Assembly (NCBI RefSeq): GCF_017654505.1
Contig: NC_054538.1
Span: forward strand, 26,023,674 to 26,087,673
Direction of reading: 5' to 3'
Length of the DNA stretch: 64,000 nucleotides
Source of the DNA: Polyodon spathula
Taxonomy: Eukaryota; Chordata; Actinopteri; Acipenseriformes; Polyodontidae
Each line of letters opens with the position of its first letter. Within the stretch, counting starts at the first letter, position 1. The position numbers and the translations under genes were made by a program. The notes beneath the pieces were generated by a model. The model searched no databases. It was not told the DNA's origin and saw only the letters and a program-made list of their open reading frames with translations. Below are positions 42,531 to 64,000 of the stretch, one piece after another.

Positions 42531-44309
42531 GGTTAATATTCTTGATAATAACGTTCTTCATTCCACATTTAAATGAGTAAATGTGGAGGATTTAAAAGAC
42601 TATTTAATTGTTTCACAGCCAAACCCTGTAAATTAAATTGATTTAACTATTATTACAGTATTGTTATTATGGTATATCTTTTTGTTTAGATCGGTCTGGT
42701 TTTATAGTAATAACCTGCCTGGGTGGTTTACTTAGTCAATTTTCCTTTAGGCCCACCAAGTCTGCCATTTACAGTGGAGCTTTTACAATCGCCAGGAAGT
42801 CAGAAAAAAATATTTTCCAGTCAGGTATTGTTTGAAAACCTCTGGGCTATACAATAGACAAGAACAATTTAATTCTGTATTGTATATCAACATTCCCCCC
42901 ATCTTGTGGACCTCGGTTTTAGTTTGTAAACCATATATCTCTTCCTTGGATCCTTAGGAACCCAGTAAAGCGACATGAAATGTAGCAGAACACAGAAGTT
43001 GGTTCATAGCAAAATAAACAACTTGTCATTGACTTAAATGGGAGCAAGCTATGCTTGATTAACAGTTTGTGTTTGTTTTTTATTTATTTAAAAAAATGGT
43101 ATACACATTGGACATGGATAATGATTGAGGACAAGCTTTAAGGTGTGTAAATAAATATAGAAATCATTACATGAATCTAAAATGTTGGCTGCCACATGTA
43201 ACATTTTATACTTGACATCATTAATAACCTGTATATTGAGATAATTCAATCCTGTTTAAATTCAAATATCCTGCTTTTTTTGTTAATTGACTCCAATTGC
43301 AGTCTGTGTCTCAAATTTGAAAAAACTAGTAGTGTAAGGACTGCGTTTAATATGCTGTTGCTTCTGTGCAGGACACGGAAAGCATATGTAGTGCTTAGCA
43401 GGTTTTAGGTTGGCATCAAAATCCTGCTTTGCATTTTTTTGACACAATCAAGTGACTAATGCCTTCTAATCTAATACCCATAAAGGATGTTAAAAGCTTC
43501 CTGATGCATGGCACTACAGGGCTATCAAGAGACCACGAGACTCATTAAGCCTGGCAAGGCATGAATTGTTGATCTGAAACTAATTCACCTTGAATTTCTG
43601 AAGAACATCAAGAATATTTTATTGTATTTCCCCTCCCACCTCTTTGTGCTTAACCAATAGTAAATACTTTAAACATTACACTGTCCACAATTAGAAGATT
43701 GGGAAGTAAAACTAGTTCAATTTATTTTCACTCTCAGAAGATGCTTCAGTTGCCTTGATACCCTTATAATCCGCAAGATGAATAATTTAATTTCTAGAAA
43801 CAGTAGAAGTAATAATTTTCCTCTTGAATGTAATAATCCTCTTATTTAAATTAGCTTTTAAAATAGAACGGGTTACTGTGAAAATTCTCAATTGCAAGAT
43901 ACAAGAAAGAAACAAAAACCCCTCTCAGCATTGAAATGTTCGCATTAGCTGACAATCAATACTGTTGTCGGTCAATTATCCTTTTTTTCTCTTTTCCATG
44001 TAGCTTGTGCAATACATGTATTTGTATTTGAGCTGTTGATTATATTTAAATGCATGCAGCTGCTGTAATGTGACTGATAATGTAAATAATGAATGTTGCT
44101 AGTTTTGTAACATAAAGATAGGGAAATCACACTTTGATAAATTGGGCCCACAGTTTGTTTCAATTGTAGATGTTTAGCCTCACAAATAGTATTATGTTTT
44201 TCTTCGAGGAATATATATATATATTTTTAAGTAGGCACAAATTACAGGATAAGAGCAAGAACATTTTAACTAACAAAATCATGGTTGAGATATGAGCATT
44301 AAAATAGTT
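42531..44309 (+). other. csmd1 intron, no other feature seen
   Basis: AT-rich, with no supported exon, RNA gene or transposon end. Confidence 0.5.
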
Positions 44310-45476
44310 TTAACCTCTTTGTTGCCAGGGGTAGTTGTCACCTCCCTGGCCACAGGAATTCTATAATTTTTGCAATACATTCCTGTGAGGCGTGTGAGTA
44401 AAAATGGATTTTCCAGACAGTGATTTACGTGTAAAAATTAAAATTTTATTTAATATTACACAGAAAAAAAAAGAAAAATAACAAAGAAGGATGTGAGGGA
44501 GGGAGTGCTGGAGTAATCAAAAATAAAGGAACGGAAGCCTCTTAGTCCTCTTCGCGCTCTGCTTAAATCCAAAAATAAAACAAAAAGGAATAAAAACAGA
44601 AAAGAGCCAAGTTAGTAAGGCCTCCGTTCGTGACACAGTCCAAATTCCCACGTACTTCCCTCCAGCCTTTTTTTCCCCCGCCTCTATTCCTTAGGACCAA
44701 CCACGAACACAGTAGCACGTCCCTTTAGTATGCAAACCCCGCCCCGGTAGTCAGTGGATCACCAATCCCAAACTGACAGGTATCCTTAATTTCATTTGAC
44801 TCCAGTGGCTGGAATTTACATACTCGTACTTCCGCCCCTCACCAAGGTGCCGCCCCTCAAAAAGATGACTTTTGTCATGGTCACAAGACCTTGGTAAGGG
44901 AAGTCCCAAGTTGGTTTGATGCCTTCTACTGTTGGGAGGCTGAATTGCAGACCGAAACCCCTTTGACTCATCACAATTCCTTTAATCACGATTAATATAT
45001 CCGCCTTTTAGTGTGTCCAAGCAAACCTTATACCGTTTTGTTCAGCACACATTGAACTTTTCACTGGTATAAACCGCATGTGGATCTCTGGTAAGATTAC
45101 CAAAATATTGAGCCATAACTGCAAAAAAAAAAAAAAAAAAGGAAAAATCATACATTATCATCTTGGTTTTGTTCCAGATTGTGCCTGTTGTTTCATAAGG
45201 CAATGTTGAAAGCTATATATTGTTGAATTTGTCTTTCAACATGCTTCAATAGGTTTCTAATTTAAAAAAAAAAAGTGTAACTACAATGAATAAACTGAAA
45301 GTTAAAAAAGGGTAAAAAAGGAAGATTTCGATTAGATTATAAATGGTTACTAATAAAAAAAAAAAAAAAGGTTTCCAACAGCAGTAACCAGAAGAGTGTT
45401 TTTCTGAAACTGCAGGAAATGCAACAAACAAAAATATATGTTGTTGGTAGTTATAAAAAAAAAGAAAAGAGAAATA

Positions 45477-46467
45477 TCACAATGAAAAATATATAACAGG
45501 TTGGGATAAATAAAAAAAAAATATATAAACTTCATTCCAGTACACCAGCTTCTTGTGGTAGATTTCAAAGCAGCCATCTAAACAAAGTCCAGGCTGGGTG
45601 GGACATTGCGGACAGTAAAATCTGGAGTCTCGCCTTACATCCTTTTTGTAAGACTGCACTTTTTTCTGTGCTTTTTCCTTCCTAGTTGTTGGGTTGATGT
45701 GTCTGCAAAAAATGCCTTTCAGTGAATCTGGTGACATTTTCTGACTTCTCACTGTCAGGCATATCTTCCTGCTCAAACAGGAGACTTGAAATAATTGCAG
45801 TCAGAAGCTGCAGAAATAACATAAAAGGACCAGATGCTGAGGACTTGTAAATTTACAAATGAATAGTGTATTGCCAGCTGCTCAAGATATACGGCCAATT
45901 TCTTATACCATGCCATGGTCACGTTTCAGTTGTTTTCAAATGGGGGGGGGGCAGCCAGGCGGATCAAGTTTACTGTCTTTCCCTTCATAAATTCTAAAGA
46001 ACTGCATGTACCCAGTAGAACTCTAACAGAGTTTGTACAGTTTAACCTCGTACCGGGCGCACTTCAGGGGAATGTATTGCTTGAATACAATCCTCCCCTT
46101 GTATAATAAGAGGGACTCATCCACAGATATATTCTGGGTGGGGGTGTACATATGACAGAATGTATTTGAGAGGCGATCATGTTCGGGTGATCCCTTGGCA
46201 GAGCCTGTTCATTATCAGTGTAATGCAGAAACCGGAGTAGTAGTTTAGTTCCTACTCATCACTGCAAACTGGATCCAGACTTTCACCACTTTCACCACTG
46301 CTGTTCTCATTTGGGATGTCAGAGGGCTGAAACTCAGATTCAGAGCTGTCCCATGCAAAAAACTCAGGATCGGAATCTCCACTGTCCAGTAAATCTAGGA
46401 CTCCCTCTGTCCTGTAACGCCTTGCCATTTTTTTAACTGCAGTACACAATACACTACTGTACAACAC
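45477..46467 (-). pseudogene. piggyBac transposase remnant 2, internally deleted
   Basis: The N-terminus starts at ATG 46431: MARRYRTEGVLDLLDSGDSD, acidic and Ser-rich, stopping at 46252. Downstream come RFLHYTDNEQALPRDHP (about 46230-46180) and, after a frameshift, YTPTQNISVDESLLLYKG. The Asp of VDES corresponds to the first catalytic Asp. FKQYIPLKCARYEVKLYKLC, SSTGYMQFF and IYEGKDS follow. The C-terminal Cys-rich domain at 45477-45776 has FYCPQCPTQPGLCLDGCFEIYHKK, of which CPQCP..PGLC...CFE.YH is the piggyBac hallmark. Most of the region before the catalytic core is deleted, and stops and shifts occur elsewhere. It is not functional. Confidence 0.85.
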
Positions 46468-46562
46468 CTCACAGCTAAATATAAATTACAAAGCTATGGA
46501 AGATATAATAAATATGAAAGATGTATAAAATTTGTAAATTAACTATTTATTTTTCTGTAAAT

Positions 46563-46880
46563 TCAAAAAGAGCTTCTCAATATTATTTCTCAAAAATAGC
46601 TAGGCTATACTTGGTATTTGAATCTCAATGTGTTCACCCAAATGTGAGGTTCCTTAAAACTTGATAAACTAAAGTAAAATGTATAAGCTAGAAAAAAAAA
46701 AACCTCAGGTAAAACACTGACATAAAAAAGTACTAACACAATAAATTCCCTCACAGTAACTCAAAAGAGCATCCCAACATTATTTCTCAAAAATAGCTTT
46801 ATGTGTTATCTAAATCTGTATGTCGATGTGTTCAGCCAAATGTGAGGTGTAATAAACGTGGTAATCGAAAGTAAAATCAA
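46563..46880. repeat. Tandem duplication, unit about 197 bp
   Basis: AGAGCTTCTCAATATTATTTC followed by TCAAAAATAGC at about 46568 recurs in diverged form (AGAGCATCCCAACATTATTTC) at about 46766. CAATGTGTTCACCCAAATG recurs as CGATGTGTTCAGCCAAATG. It lies upstream of the piggyBac start codon. Confidence 0.65.
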
Positions 46881-47393
46881 TAAATAAATCAATAAATAAA
46901 TAAATAAAAAAGAAAAACAAGGAAAGAAAAAAGAAACAAACTGAGGAAAAATCTTGCAAAAGTATAAAATTCAGGGAATATATCACACATATAAATGTCA
47001 TTTGCGGGGGGAAAAAAAAATGATATAACATATTGATAAACATACAGAAGACTTTTTTAAAAGTTAAGCGATGAACAGCAGTCTTAACCACTCCTCCTTG
47101 TTTCAGATACTACTACATAGCAGTCTAGTCACACCTCCCAAACTTTTTTTTTTTTTTTACGCTTTTTGATCATGCATTTTGAACCAATAAAATGATCAGA
47201 AAATGTTCCAGCTCCCATCACATGTTTCATTTGTAGCAGGAAAAGGTCCTAATCATGGCAAGCTTTTTTAAATGGTGAAAAGACTTTTCAGGGCACCTCG
47301 ACAAGTTGGACGTACCAGGAACGTCCTAAGGGCACTTTAGCGACATATATTTAGTTCATGCCAGATATGTCCTAAGGGTACTGAAGTGATTAA

Positions 47394-47549
47394 TATCCAT
47401 GATGCATACTCCAGAACCGATCATATTTTGTTGTTTTTTTTTTATTACTTTGTTGTTACACTGCTTTTGCAATATTGGTTTTCACAACATGTTTGTAAGG
47501 ACCAGATGTGTAGGGACCAGAATTGTTTAGATAGACACACAAAGGGACA

Positions 47550-47616
<67 letters not shown>

Positions 47617-48179
47617 TATATATGATAATGTATTAACTACTATTAAATATGTTTGACAGTTTTAGCCTTAAATCTGGTTCCAGATCCTGCCTACACCGAT
47701 ACTTTGAATTCAACCCAACAAGTGCAGAAAGTCTACTTTCACAAGAGTATGTGGTAGCAAACGTGTAAGCAGAGCTGTCACATGAAAGCTCTGTTAGGCT
47801 GTCTGACTCTTTTCATGTCAAGTTCATGTGTATTTCACTGTTAACATTCATGAATGGGTTTCTAATCCACTTGTTTTCTGAGTCGTTTCTAAGCGGTACC
47901 GAAGATTAGCTAGCTTCAAACTTTCATAAGACAACACCTTGTAACGTACAACAGACAGCGGTTGCGGCTCCTCTTCGCTACCGGTCCAAATAAATTCAAT
48001 TTCTAAGTGTACATCCACATTTTGCGTTTAGTCTGTCTCTGTTGCACTTTATACAATATGTGCGAATACAGTGAAACATTTCACACATTAGGGGAATGTG
48101 CAGGTTATCCAGATAATGGAAACATTACCAAGGCAAATGTCAAATTGCACGTTATCCAGGTCAAGGAAAAGTGCTGGTT
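47394..48179 (+). other. csmd1 intron with (TA)n tract
   Basis: A (TA)n run with one interruption is at 47554-47623. 47640-48179 could include LTR or untranslated sequence of the minus-strand gypsy element that follows, but no boundary was found. Confidence 0.45.
47554..47623. repeat. (TA)n microsatellite
   Basis: TA units interrupted by AA at about 47610. Confidence 0.93.
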
Positions 48180-48470
48180 TCTCCGGTAGCCAAAACTCCG
48201 GTTTTGAGTCAGCAGCTGTGTTACAGTAGGGCGCCTTGTTCTCAATCTTCTTCCCATCAGTAGCTGAGCCGGGGACGATCTTATTTCATTTAATGGAGTA
48301 TTTCGAAGATCAAGCAGGGCCAAATTGGGCTCTCTTCCATCTGCTGTTGCTTTCTTTGGCATGTGTTTTAAGGTCTGCACAGTACGCTCCACCATTCTGT
48401 TTGACTGTGGATACCTTGGGCTTGTAGTAGTATTACAGAATTCCCATTCCTTTGCAAATCTATTAAATTC
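48180..48470 (-). pseudogene. Ty3/gypsy-type integrase fragment
   Basis: The minus-strand frame reads EFNRFAKEWEFCNTTTSPRY, PQSNRMVERTVQTLKHM, then LALLDLRNTPLNEIRSSPAQ and LLMGRRLRTRRP. The SP.YPQSNG..ER.VQT..K block with its Glu is the third catalytic residue region of a retroviral-type integrase, and DYRNTP....SPAQ..MGR is the part after it in Ty3/gypsy elements. The usual Gly after QSN is Arg. The first two catalytic Asp residues, RT, RNase H and protease are absent. Confidence 0.82.
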
Positions 48471-49006
48471 AATACTCAGTACCTAATTTCTTGCTTAATT
48501 TCTACCAGCCTACCAAGAGTATTATTATGTTTTTTTTTTTGTTTGTTTTTTTTTAATAGTAGTCACTTTTAATTTATTCTGATTACAAAACCTTTTTTTT
48601 TTAAATTTGAAATATAGACACTACAATACTATATATAAGTCTTGGAAAATATATCTGGTAACACTTTATTTTAAGCACTGCATATTATGCATTTACTATG
48701 TATTTATTTGTAACTAATTAGCACATAATACAAACATGTATAAGCCTCCTATTAAGGGTTTGTTAGGTACTTATTATGCTTATTCACAAATGTGCCTTAA
48801 TAACAGGTTACTGGACATTAATAAAGGATTTGCATGCCTTATACTGAAGTAAAGACAGTTCTTGGCCACATTAGGTCTTACTAGCTGCTTGTATATTATT
48901 AACACCTTGATAATAAAACAGCAAAACAAAGTGGACCATGCATGGATAGCACACTATCCCAATAAAGCATGACACTTACTCCAATGAACACACCACATGG
49001 AAAAAA
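48471..49006 (+). other. csmd1 intron with a related MITE-end fragment
   Basis: GGTAACACTTTATTTTAAGC at about 48658 resembles the left end of the MITE at 49007, but no matching right end was found. T homopolymers lie at 48531-48553. No gene. Confidence 0.5.
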
Positions 49007-49264
49007 GGTAACACTTTATATTAATGTGATGCTTATTAATGTTTTATAAACATTATATACATATATAATATATACTTAATAACTATGTTATAGAGTGTTG
49101 ATAAAACATTGTAACGTAATACATTAAATGTAATTCTATATATAGTTATTGCATGGTTATAAACCATCTATAATGTGTTATTAACATTACATATCATGGT
49201 TATTAAGTATATATTATATATTTTTAAGATATTAATAAGCAGTACCTTAATATAAAGTGTAACC
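49007..49264. mobile_element. MITE with GGTAACACTTTATATTAA ends
   Basis: The left end GGTAACACTTTATATTAA is matched on the right by TTAATATAAAGTGTAACC, 17 of 18 complementary. The 258-bp interior is TA-rich and largely self-complementary, with motifs such as TTAATAACTATG and CATGGTTATTAA in opposite order. There is no coding capacity. The flanks are A-rich, so a target duplication cannot be read. Confidence 0.72.
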
Positions 49265-50694
<1,430 letters not shown>

Positions 50695-50823
50695 TAATCA
50701 GCACTGCTACAGAGAATGAGTAATTAGACATGTTGATTGACAGGTGGAAAAGTACTTTAATAAAATAATACCTGCTAGGATTTAGTGCATGTGAATGGCT
50801 TGTTTATATGCTCTCAATGTTTT

Positions 50824-50824
<1 letters not shown>

Positions 50825-50858
<34 letters not shown>

Positions 50859-50871
50859 TAATAATAATAAT
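50825..50871. repeat. (TAA)n microsatellite
   Basis: About 15 TAA units with one interruption. Confidence 0.93.
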
Positions 50872-51613
50872 ACCAAACCCTGCAGTGTTTTTATTATATC
50901 ATTGAACATGGAAATAATACAGCCCATTAAGTAGTGATTTTGTTTAATTTAATTCAGCTTTTTGTACATTTAATGTGCACACCTTTTGATAATTAATTTT
51001 GCTAATTATGGGAATAATGAAAATTCATTTTGACCAAAAATCACTGCCTACAACCTCTCTCAACCAGTGCCAGCACTAGGATTTATTTTCCAACAAAACA
51101 TATTCAAACCTTATTTGATGACTGTGAGCAAAACAGTAATCAAACAAGTAACAGTATTTCCAAACCTGTTAATAAATCAATTATGTAACAAGATTAATCA
51201 ATTTGATTAATAACTTGATTTATTTAAAATTGAAACATATTAATAGCTTCAAATTGGTAACAAAAACATAATAATCATAGTCATCAAATGTTATCAAGTA
51301 GAAAAGTTACTATGAAAACGTTTCTATAACAACACGTCTGCATCTCAAAACTTAGCTCATCGTACAAATTAATTCAATACAATTCACCCCACCTCTAGAG
51401 AGACAATCTCTTAGCTCTTATTTGCGAATTTGTGTTTTGATTGAGAGTCTGCCAGTACTACCTTGCTAGGGTTTATTTTTCTAATCCTAGTAGATTAGAT
51501 GGCACCTGTATATTTTTTACATTTAGTCATTATAGTGGGCTCAAAAAAAAAAAAAAAAAACAGGGCTGGGCCCCCGCAATCAAAGGCCCGGGTGCATCGT
51601 CTGCCACACACCC

Positions 51614-51616
<3 letters not shown>

Positions 51617-51646
<30 letters not shown>
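51617..51646 (+). repeat. Poly-C run of 30
   Basis: 30 consecutive C, so G-run on the minus strand, 321 nt upstream of exon D. Confidence 0.9.
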
Positions 51647-51647
<1 letters not shown>

Positions 51648-51942
51648 CAAAAAAACAACAAAAAACCTGTTCTATAACTTATTCCTTGTTTAGTTTGTCT
51701 TTTATAAAAAAATTTTCATCTATTATTTCTAATGAATTCTGATTAACATACAAATAAGTCAACATTGTCGATATAAAGTCATAATAATGTTTTAAATACA
51801 TGTTAACATTCAATTGTCCATGTCCGAAGGAATGACAGAAAAACATAAATTGAGAACTATGTAGTCATGTCAAGTATAATTTACAAGGCTGCCTAAACTG
51901 GGTGAGTAAAAGTATGAACTCACAACATTTCTGAAACTGTGA

Positions 51943-56205
<4,263 letters not shown>

Positions 56206-57444
56206 TAGATGAAGTCCCTTGTCAAAATCCAAAGTAAAATCCTTCTTACGTTTACTAGCTGATAATTATTTTTAGGAAAAAAAAAAAGGTTACTGTTACA
56301 AGAAGAGTAAGAGAACACAGGTGTCCTTAAATAAATTTTTCATGGGTGAAAATGGCCAATGATCATTTTGACAAACTCCTGGTGAAAAACGTATCTGTAG
56401 TCCGAGCCGAGGCCAACACTGTGGGGTTTTACATGCTTTCTGATGCATTCTGAGCCATTTTGAACCACTTTCGGAAGGACATTTGAAGTTGACTGTGGTA
56501 AAAGAAATTCCACACAAGGCTAGTTACAAACATAGTTTTGCAATGTTGAAATGCAATGTTCACTGCAGGACTTACTGATAGAGGGCCAATTTGCCCCCAC
56601 CCCTACCAAAATTTTAGGGGGATATTTCCTTTAGTGTGATGGGTCAATATGTTTTATGATTTAGAATTCAACACAACCATGGTGTTTGTATACTCACCTT
56701 GTGTTTCTGAAGAACAACAAAAAATACAAATTTTAAAACAAAGTTTTCATTTAATCAGTAAGAATGAGGTCTTTTGAAATTACCTTGTTTAAAAAAAACC
56801 TGGTAGAAACACAAGTCACTTTATTGCAGCTGTTGTGCAGAATATTCTTTCCTTTTCATTTGTGAACTTAGCCAGGACCTTCTCCTAATCAAACTTCTTC
56901 CAGTGAGGTCACTCAACTCTTAAGACAAGGATGCACTATGTCACTTAACAGTCTATTCCTGAGGACTGTCTTCAACACACTTTGAAGCCTGAAGCCCCTC
57001 TCCAACAAGACTTAAATGTTTTTTTAAAGACACACATATATTTCCAACTTACAGTCTACGTAAACCTCCATTGTAAAAATTAAGTGCAACAAATAGAAAC
57101 AAAGATATAATGTTACAATGCGTTTGTCTTCTATATGCTCCAAAAGGATAAAAAAGAAATAAAAATTACATGTTACAGTCCGTACTGTTAATATATGAAG
57201 TAACATTATTAGAAAAGTAACTAGCGTTAGTTAAAATAAATAAATTAACAAATAAAATGTCACGCATAATAGCCTGAAAACTTACATATTGACGTACGTT
57301 ATTCATACAAAAGTAAACATGAAGTTTAAACAAATGTACTGTTTTTAAAGTAGCTTGAACTGTGGTTTTCATTTCACGACTTTTACTGCACTTTAACGGT
57401 AAGTATATACTCTAACCAAAACAACAAATAGTACGCATTTCTCA

Positions 57445-57448
<4 letters not shown>

Positions 57449-57501
<53 letters not shown>
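57449..57501 (+). repeat. (CT)n microsatellite
   Basis: About 26 CT units, a pure polypyrimidine tract that could form triplex DNA. Confidence 0.95.
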
Positions 57502-57504
<3 letters not shown>

Positions 57505-58105
57505 CAAAATTAATCAATCACCACTTGACAGTTCAGGCATAACTAATCAGGCAGGCATGACTGTTTTAGTCTAGCAAACATATACGTTTACAATATGTTT
57601 TACTGTTTTTCTTTGTCCGGTGGAGCATTTTCAAGAACAGCGTTTTGTTCCGAGGTAGACTCTTTTGGACACCTGACCTGTGAATGTTGTGTTTTTTTGT
57701 TTTTTTTTTAATTTGGCAACACATGCTGTCCCCATCAAAAGTTGTGTTTCTGCGACAATTCCCGTTGGAAATGTCGCTTGATTGTTGATAGATGGAGTTT
57801 GCTGATCTAAAAATAGTTTATTTGGGCATGAATGTCATCTGTATAAATTACATTCTCCAGCAGAAAGACATTGTCAGTGTAAAATCTATTTGCCTTGGAT
57901 TTAAATTGAAAGTGCAGAGCCTGAAAATAAATAAATAAATAAAAACCCACGTCGTCCTCTGTTCCTAAAGGACAAGGATTTCCCCCCTCCCCCTCACCCA
58001 GTTTAGACCCCTCAAATCTCTAGTAAAATAAAGATCATTTGAACCCCATAGTTACATACAAGTCAATTAAATCCTCAGTTACTCTTATGATTCAGCTTGC
58101 AGTTT

Positions 58106-58256
<151 letters not shown>

Positions 58257-58856
58257 GTCATGCGTAATATGCATTCACTATTCAGATATTATAAAAACTA
58301 AAAGTCCCACAGTTTTTTTGATCATCTACAGAAAGTTGAAAATACAATACTAAAAATAAATGCACTCAGAAAAATAGAATCCCAGATTATTTGCTGTAAA
58401 ATAATATATTTAAACAAGCCTGTAAAAATTACAATTGATTTTAAAAAAACAGCATGTCACTACTAACTACTAACACCAGCTAAACAGAAATTAAACATAA
58501 TTTACAGCCACTTATACATCATTCATCAGTTAGTACTCAATCCTTTATCCTAATGTGAATGAGCCCATTTAGAATTTTGGTATTATCTCAGTACCAAGCC
58601 ATGCTGGCCCTACTCCAGCACACACATTCACACTCATTCTTTCAGTTGTATCATTGTCAACTGCAGTGTCGTCAATATACAATACAGGGTAATTAATGTA
58701 CAATATAAAACAACAGTTTTCTCTCTTGCTTCTGTTCTGCATGTTCTTTTTTAGATACTAGGGAAAGACTGTTGTTTTTATCCAAGATGATCTGTAGAAT
58801 ATAAATATCACAGAACATCTAGAACCACATAATAATATATGCAATCAGTTAATCTG

Positions 58857-58887
<31 letters not shown>

Positions 58888-59015
58888 AGTTTTAATTTAG
58901 TTTCCAGTTGATTAAAAAGGGAAGCAAGTGATTGCAAGGATAAAAACAATAGCCAGCAATGATAAGCATAATGTATTACCCGTTAAACTGGATAAAGTGA
59001 TTGATTAAAATGTAA

Positions 59016-64000
<4,985 letters not shown>

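Larger units (their letters stand above)
44310..47393 (-). mobile_element. Probable extent of piggyBac-type element 2
   Basis: TTAA tetramers stand at both proposed ends (44310-44313 and 47390-47393), the target used by piggyBac. Reading inward from the right end on the minus strand gives TTAATCACTTCAGTACCCTT, and from the left end TTAACCTCTTTGTTGCCAGG. These are similar in layout but not a clean inverted repeat. Transposase remnants lie between (45477-46467). A GC-richer block at 44500-44970 could be a separate insertion. The limits are inference. Confidence 0.4.

Noticed and set aside
45915..46106. Plus-strand frame in the piggyBac region
   Set aside because: It is antisense to the transposase core that contains VDESLLLYKG on the minus strand.

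Overview
The window is vertebrate nuclear DNA: an AT-rich, repeat-dense stretch in which a few short exons sit inside very long introns. The only host gene I can support is the middle part of a CUB-and-sushi multiple-domain gene on the + strand. It matches csmd1 better than csmd3 by my recollection of the mammalian proteins. Eight consecutive exons (33665 to 61840) join in phase and encode the second half of a CUB domain, a sushi domain, a one-exon CUB domain, a sushi domain, a two-exon CUB domain and a sushi domain. The first 33.6 kb shows no exon, so it is either one very long intron or contains an exon I missed; the last 2.1 kb is again intron.

The repeats suggest a ray-finned fish, and probably a non-teleost such as a sturgeon or paddlefish. 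The clues are a CR1-type LINE with a TTCTTATG tail, Tc1-like, pogo-like and piggyBac DNA transposons, a Penelope-like element, a DIRS-like reverse transcriptase, a Ty3/gypsy integrase, and many long (TA)n and (CA)n tracts. The species guess rests on recollection of repeat families and is weak.

Layout. 1-33.6 kb: intron carrying a solo LTR with an exact 5-bp target duplication (4558-5247), a Tc1-like element with a broken transposase (6363-7940), an inverted-repeat unit enclosing telomere-type repeats (about 11573-11897), an internally deleted piggyBac copy (15.1-15.9 kb, minus), a nearly complete CR1-like LINE (17.3-20.96 kb, plus), a non-LTR fragment (24.3-24.8 kb, minus), a large foldback element (27860-28417), a Penelope-like fragment with a GIY-YIG domain (30.5-31.4 kb, minus) and a perfect 36-bp hairpin (32844-32935). 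33.7-34.7 kb: exons A and B. 34.7-50.5 kb: a 15.8-kb intron with a pogo-like TA-flanked element, an unrecognised Cys-rich minus-strand ORF, a DIRS-like RT fragment, a second deleted piggyBac, a gypsy integrase fragment and a MITE. 50.5-61.8 kb: exons C to H, whose introns hold a near-perfect hairpin, poly-G/poly-C runs and a 149-bp TA tract.

All TE-derived reading frames are broken by stops, frameshifts or deletions. I see no tRNA, rRNA or CRISPR array, and no clearly new biological system. The most unusual structures are the foldback element with a nested palindrome in only one arm, the perfect 36-bp hairpin, and the telomere-type repeats inside an inverted-repeat unit.
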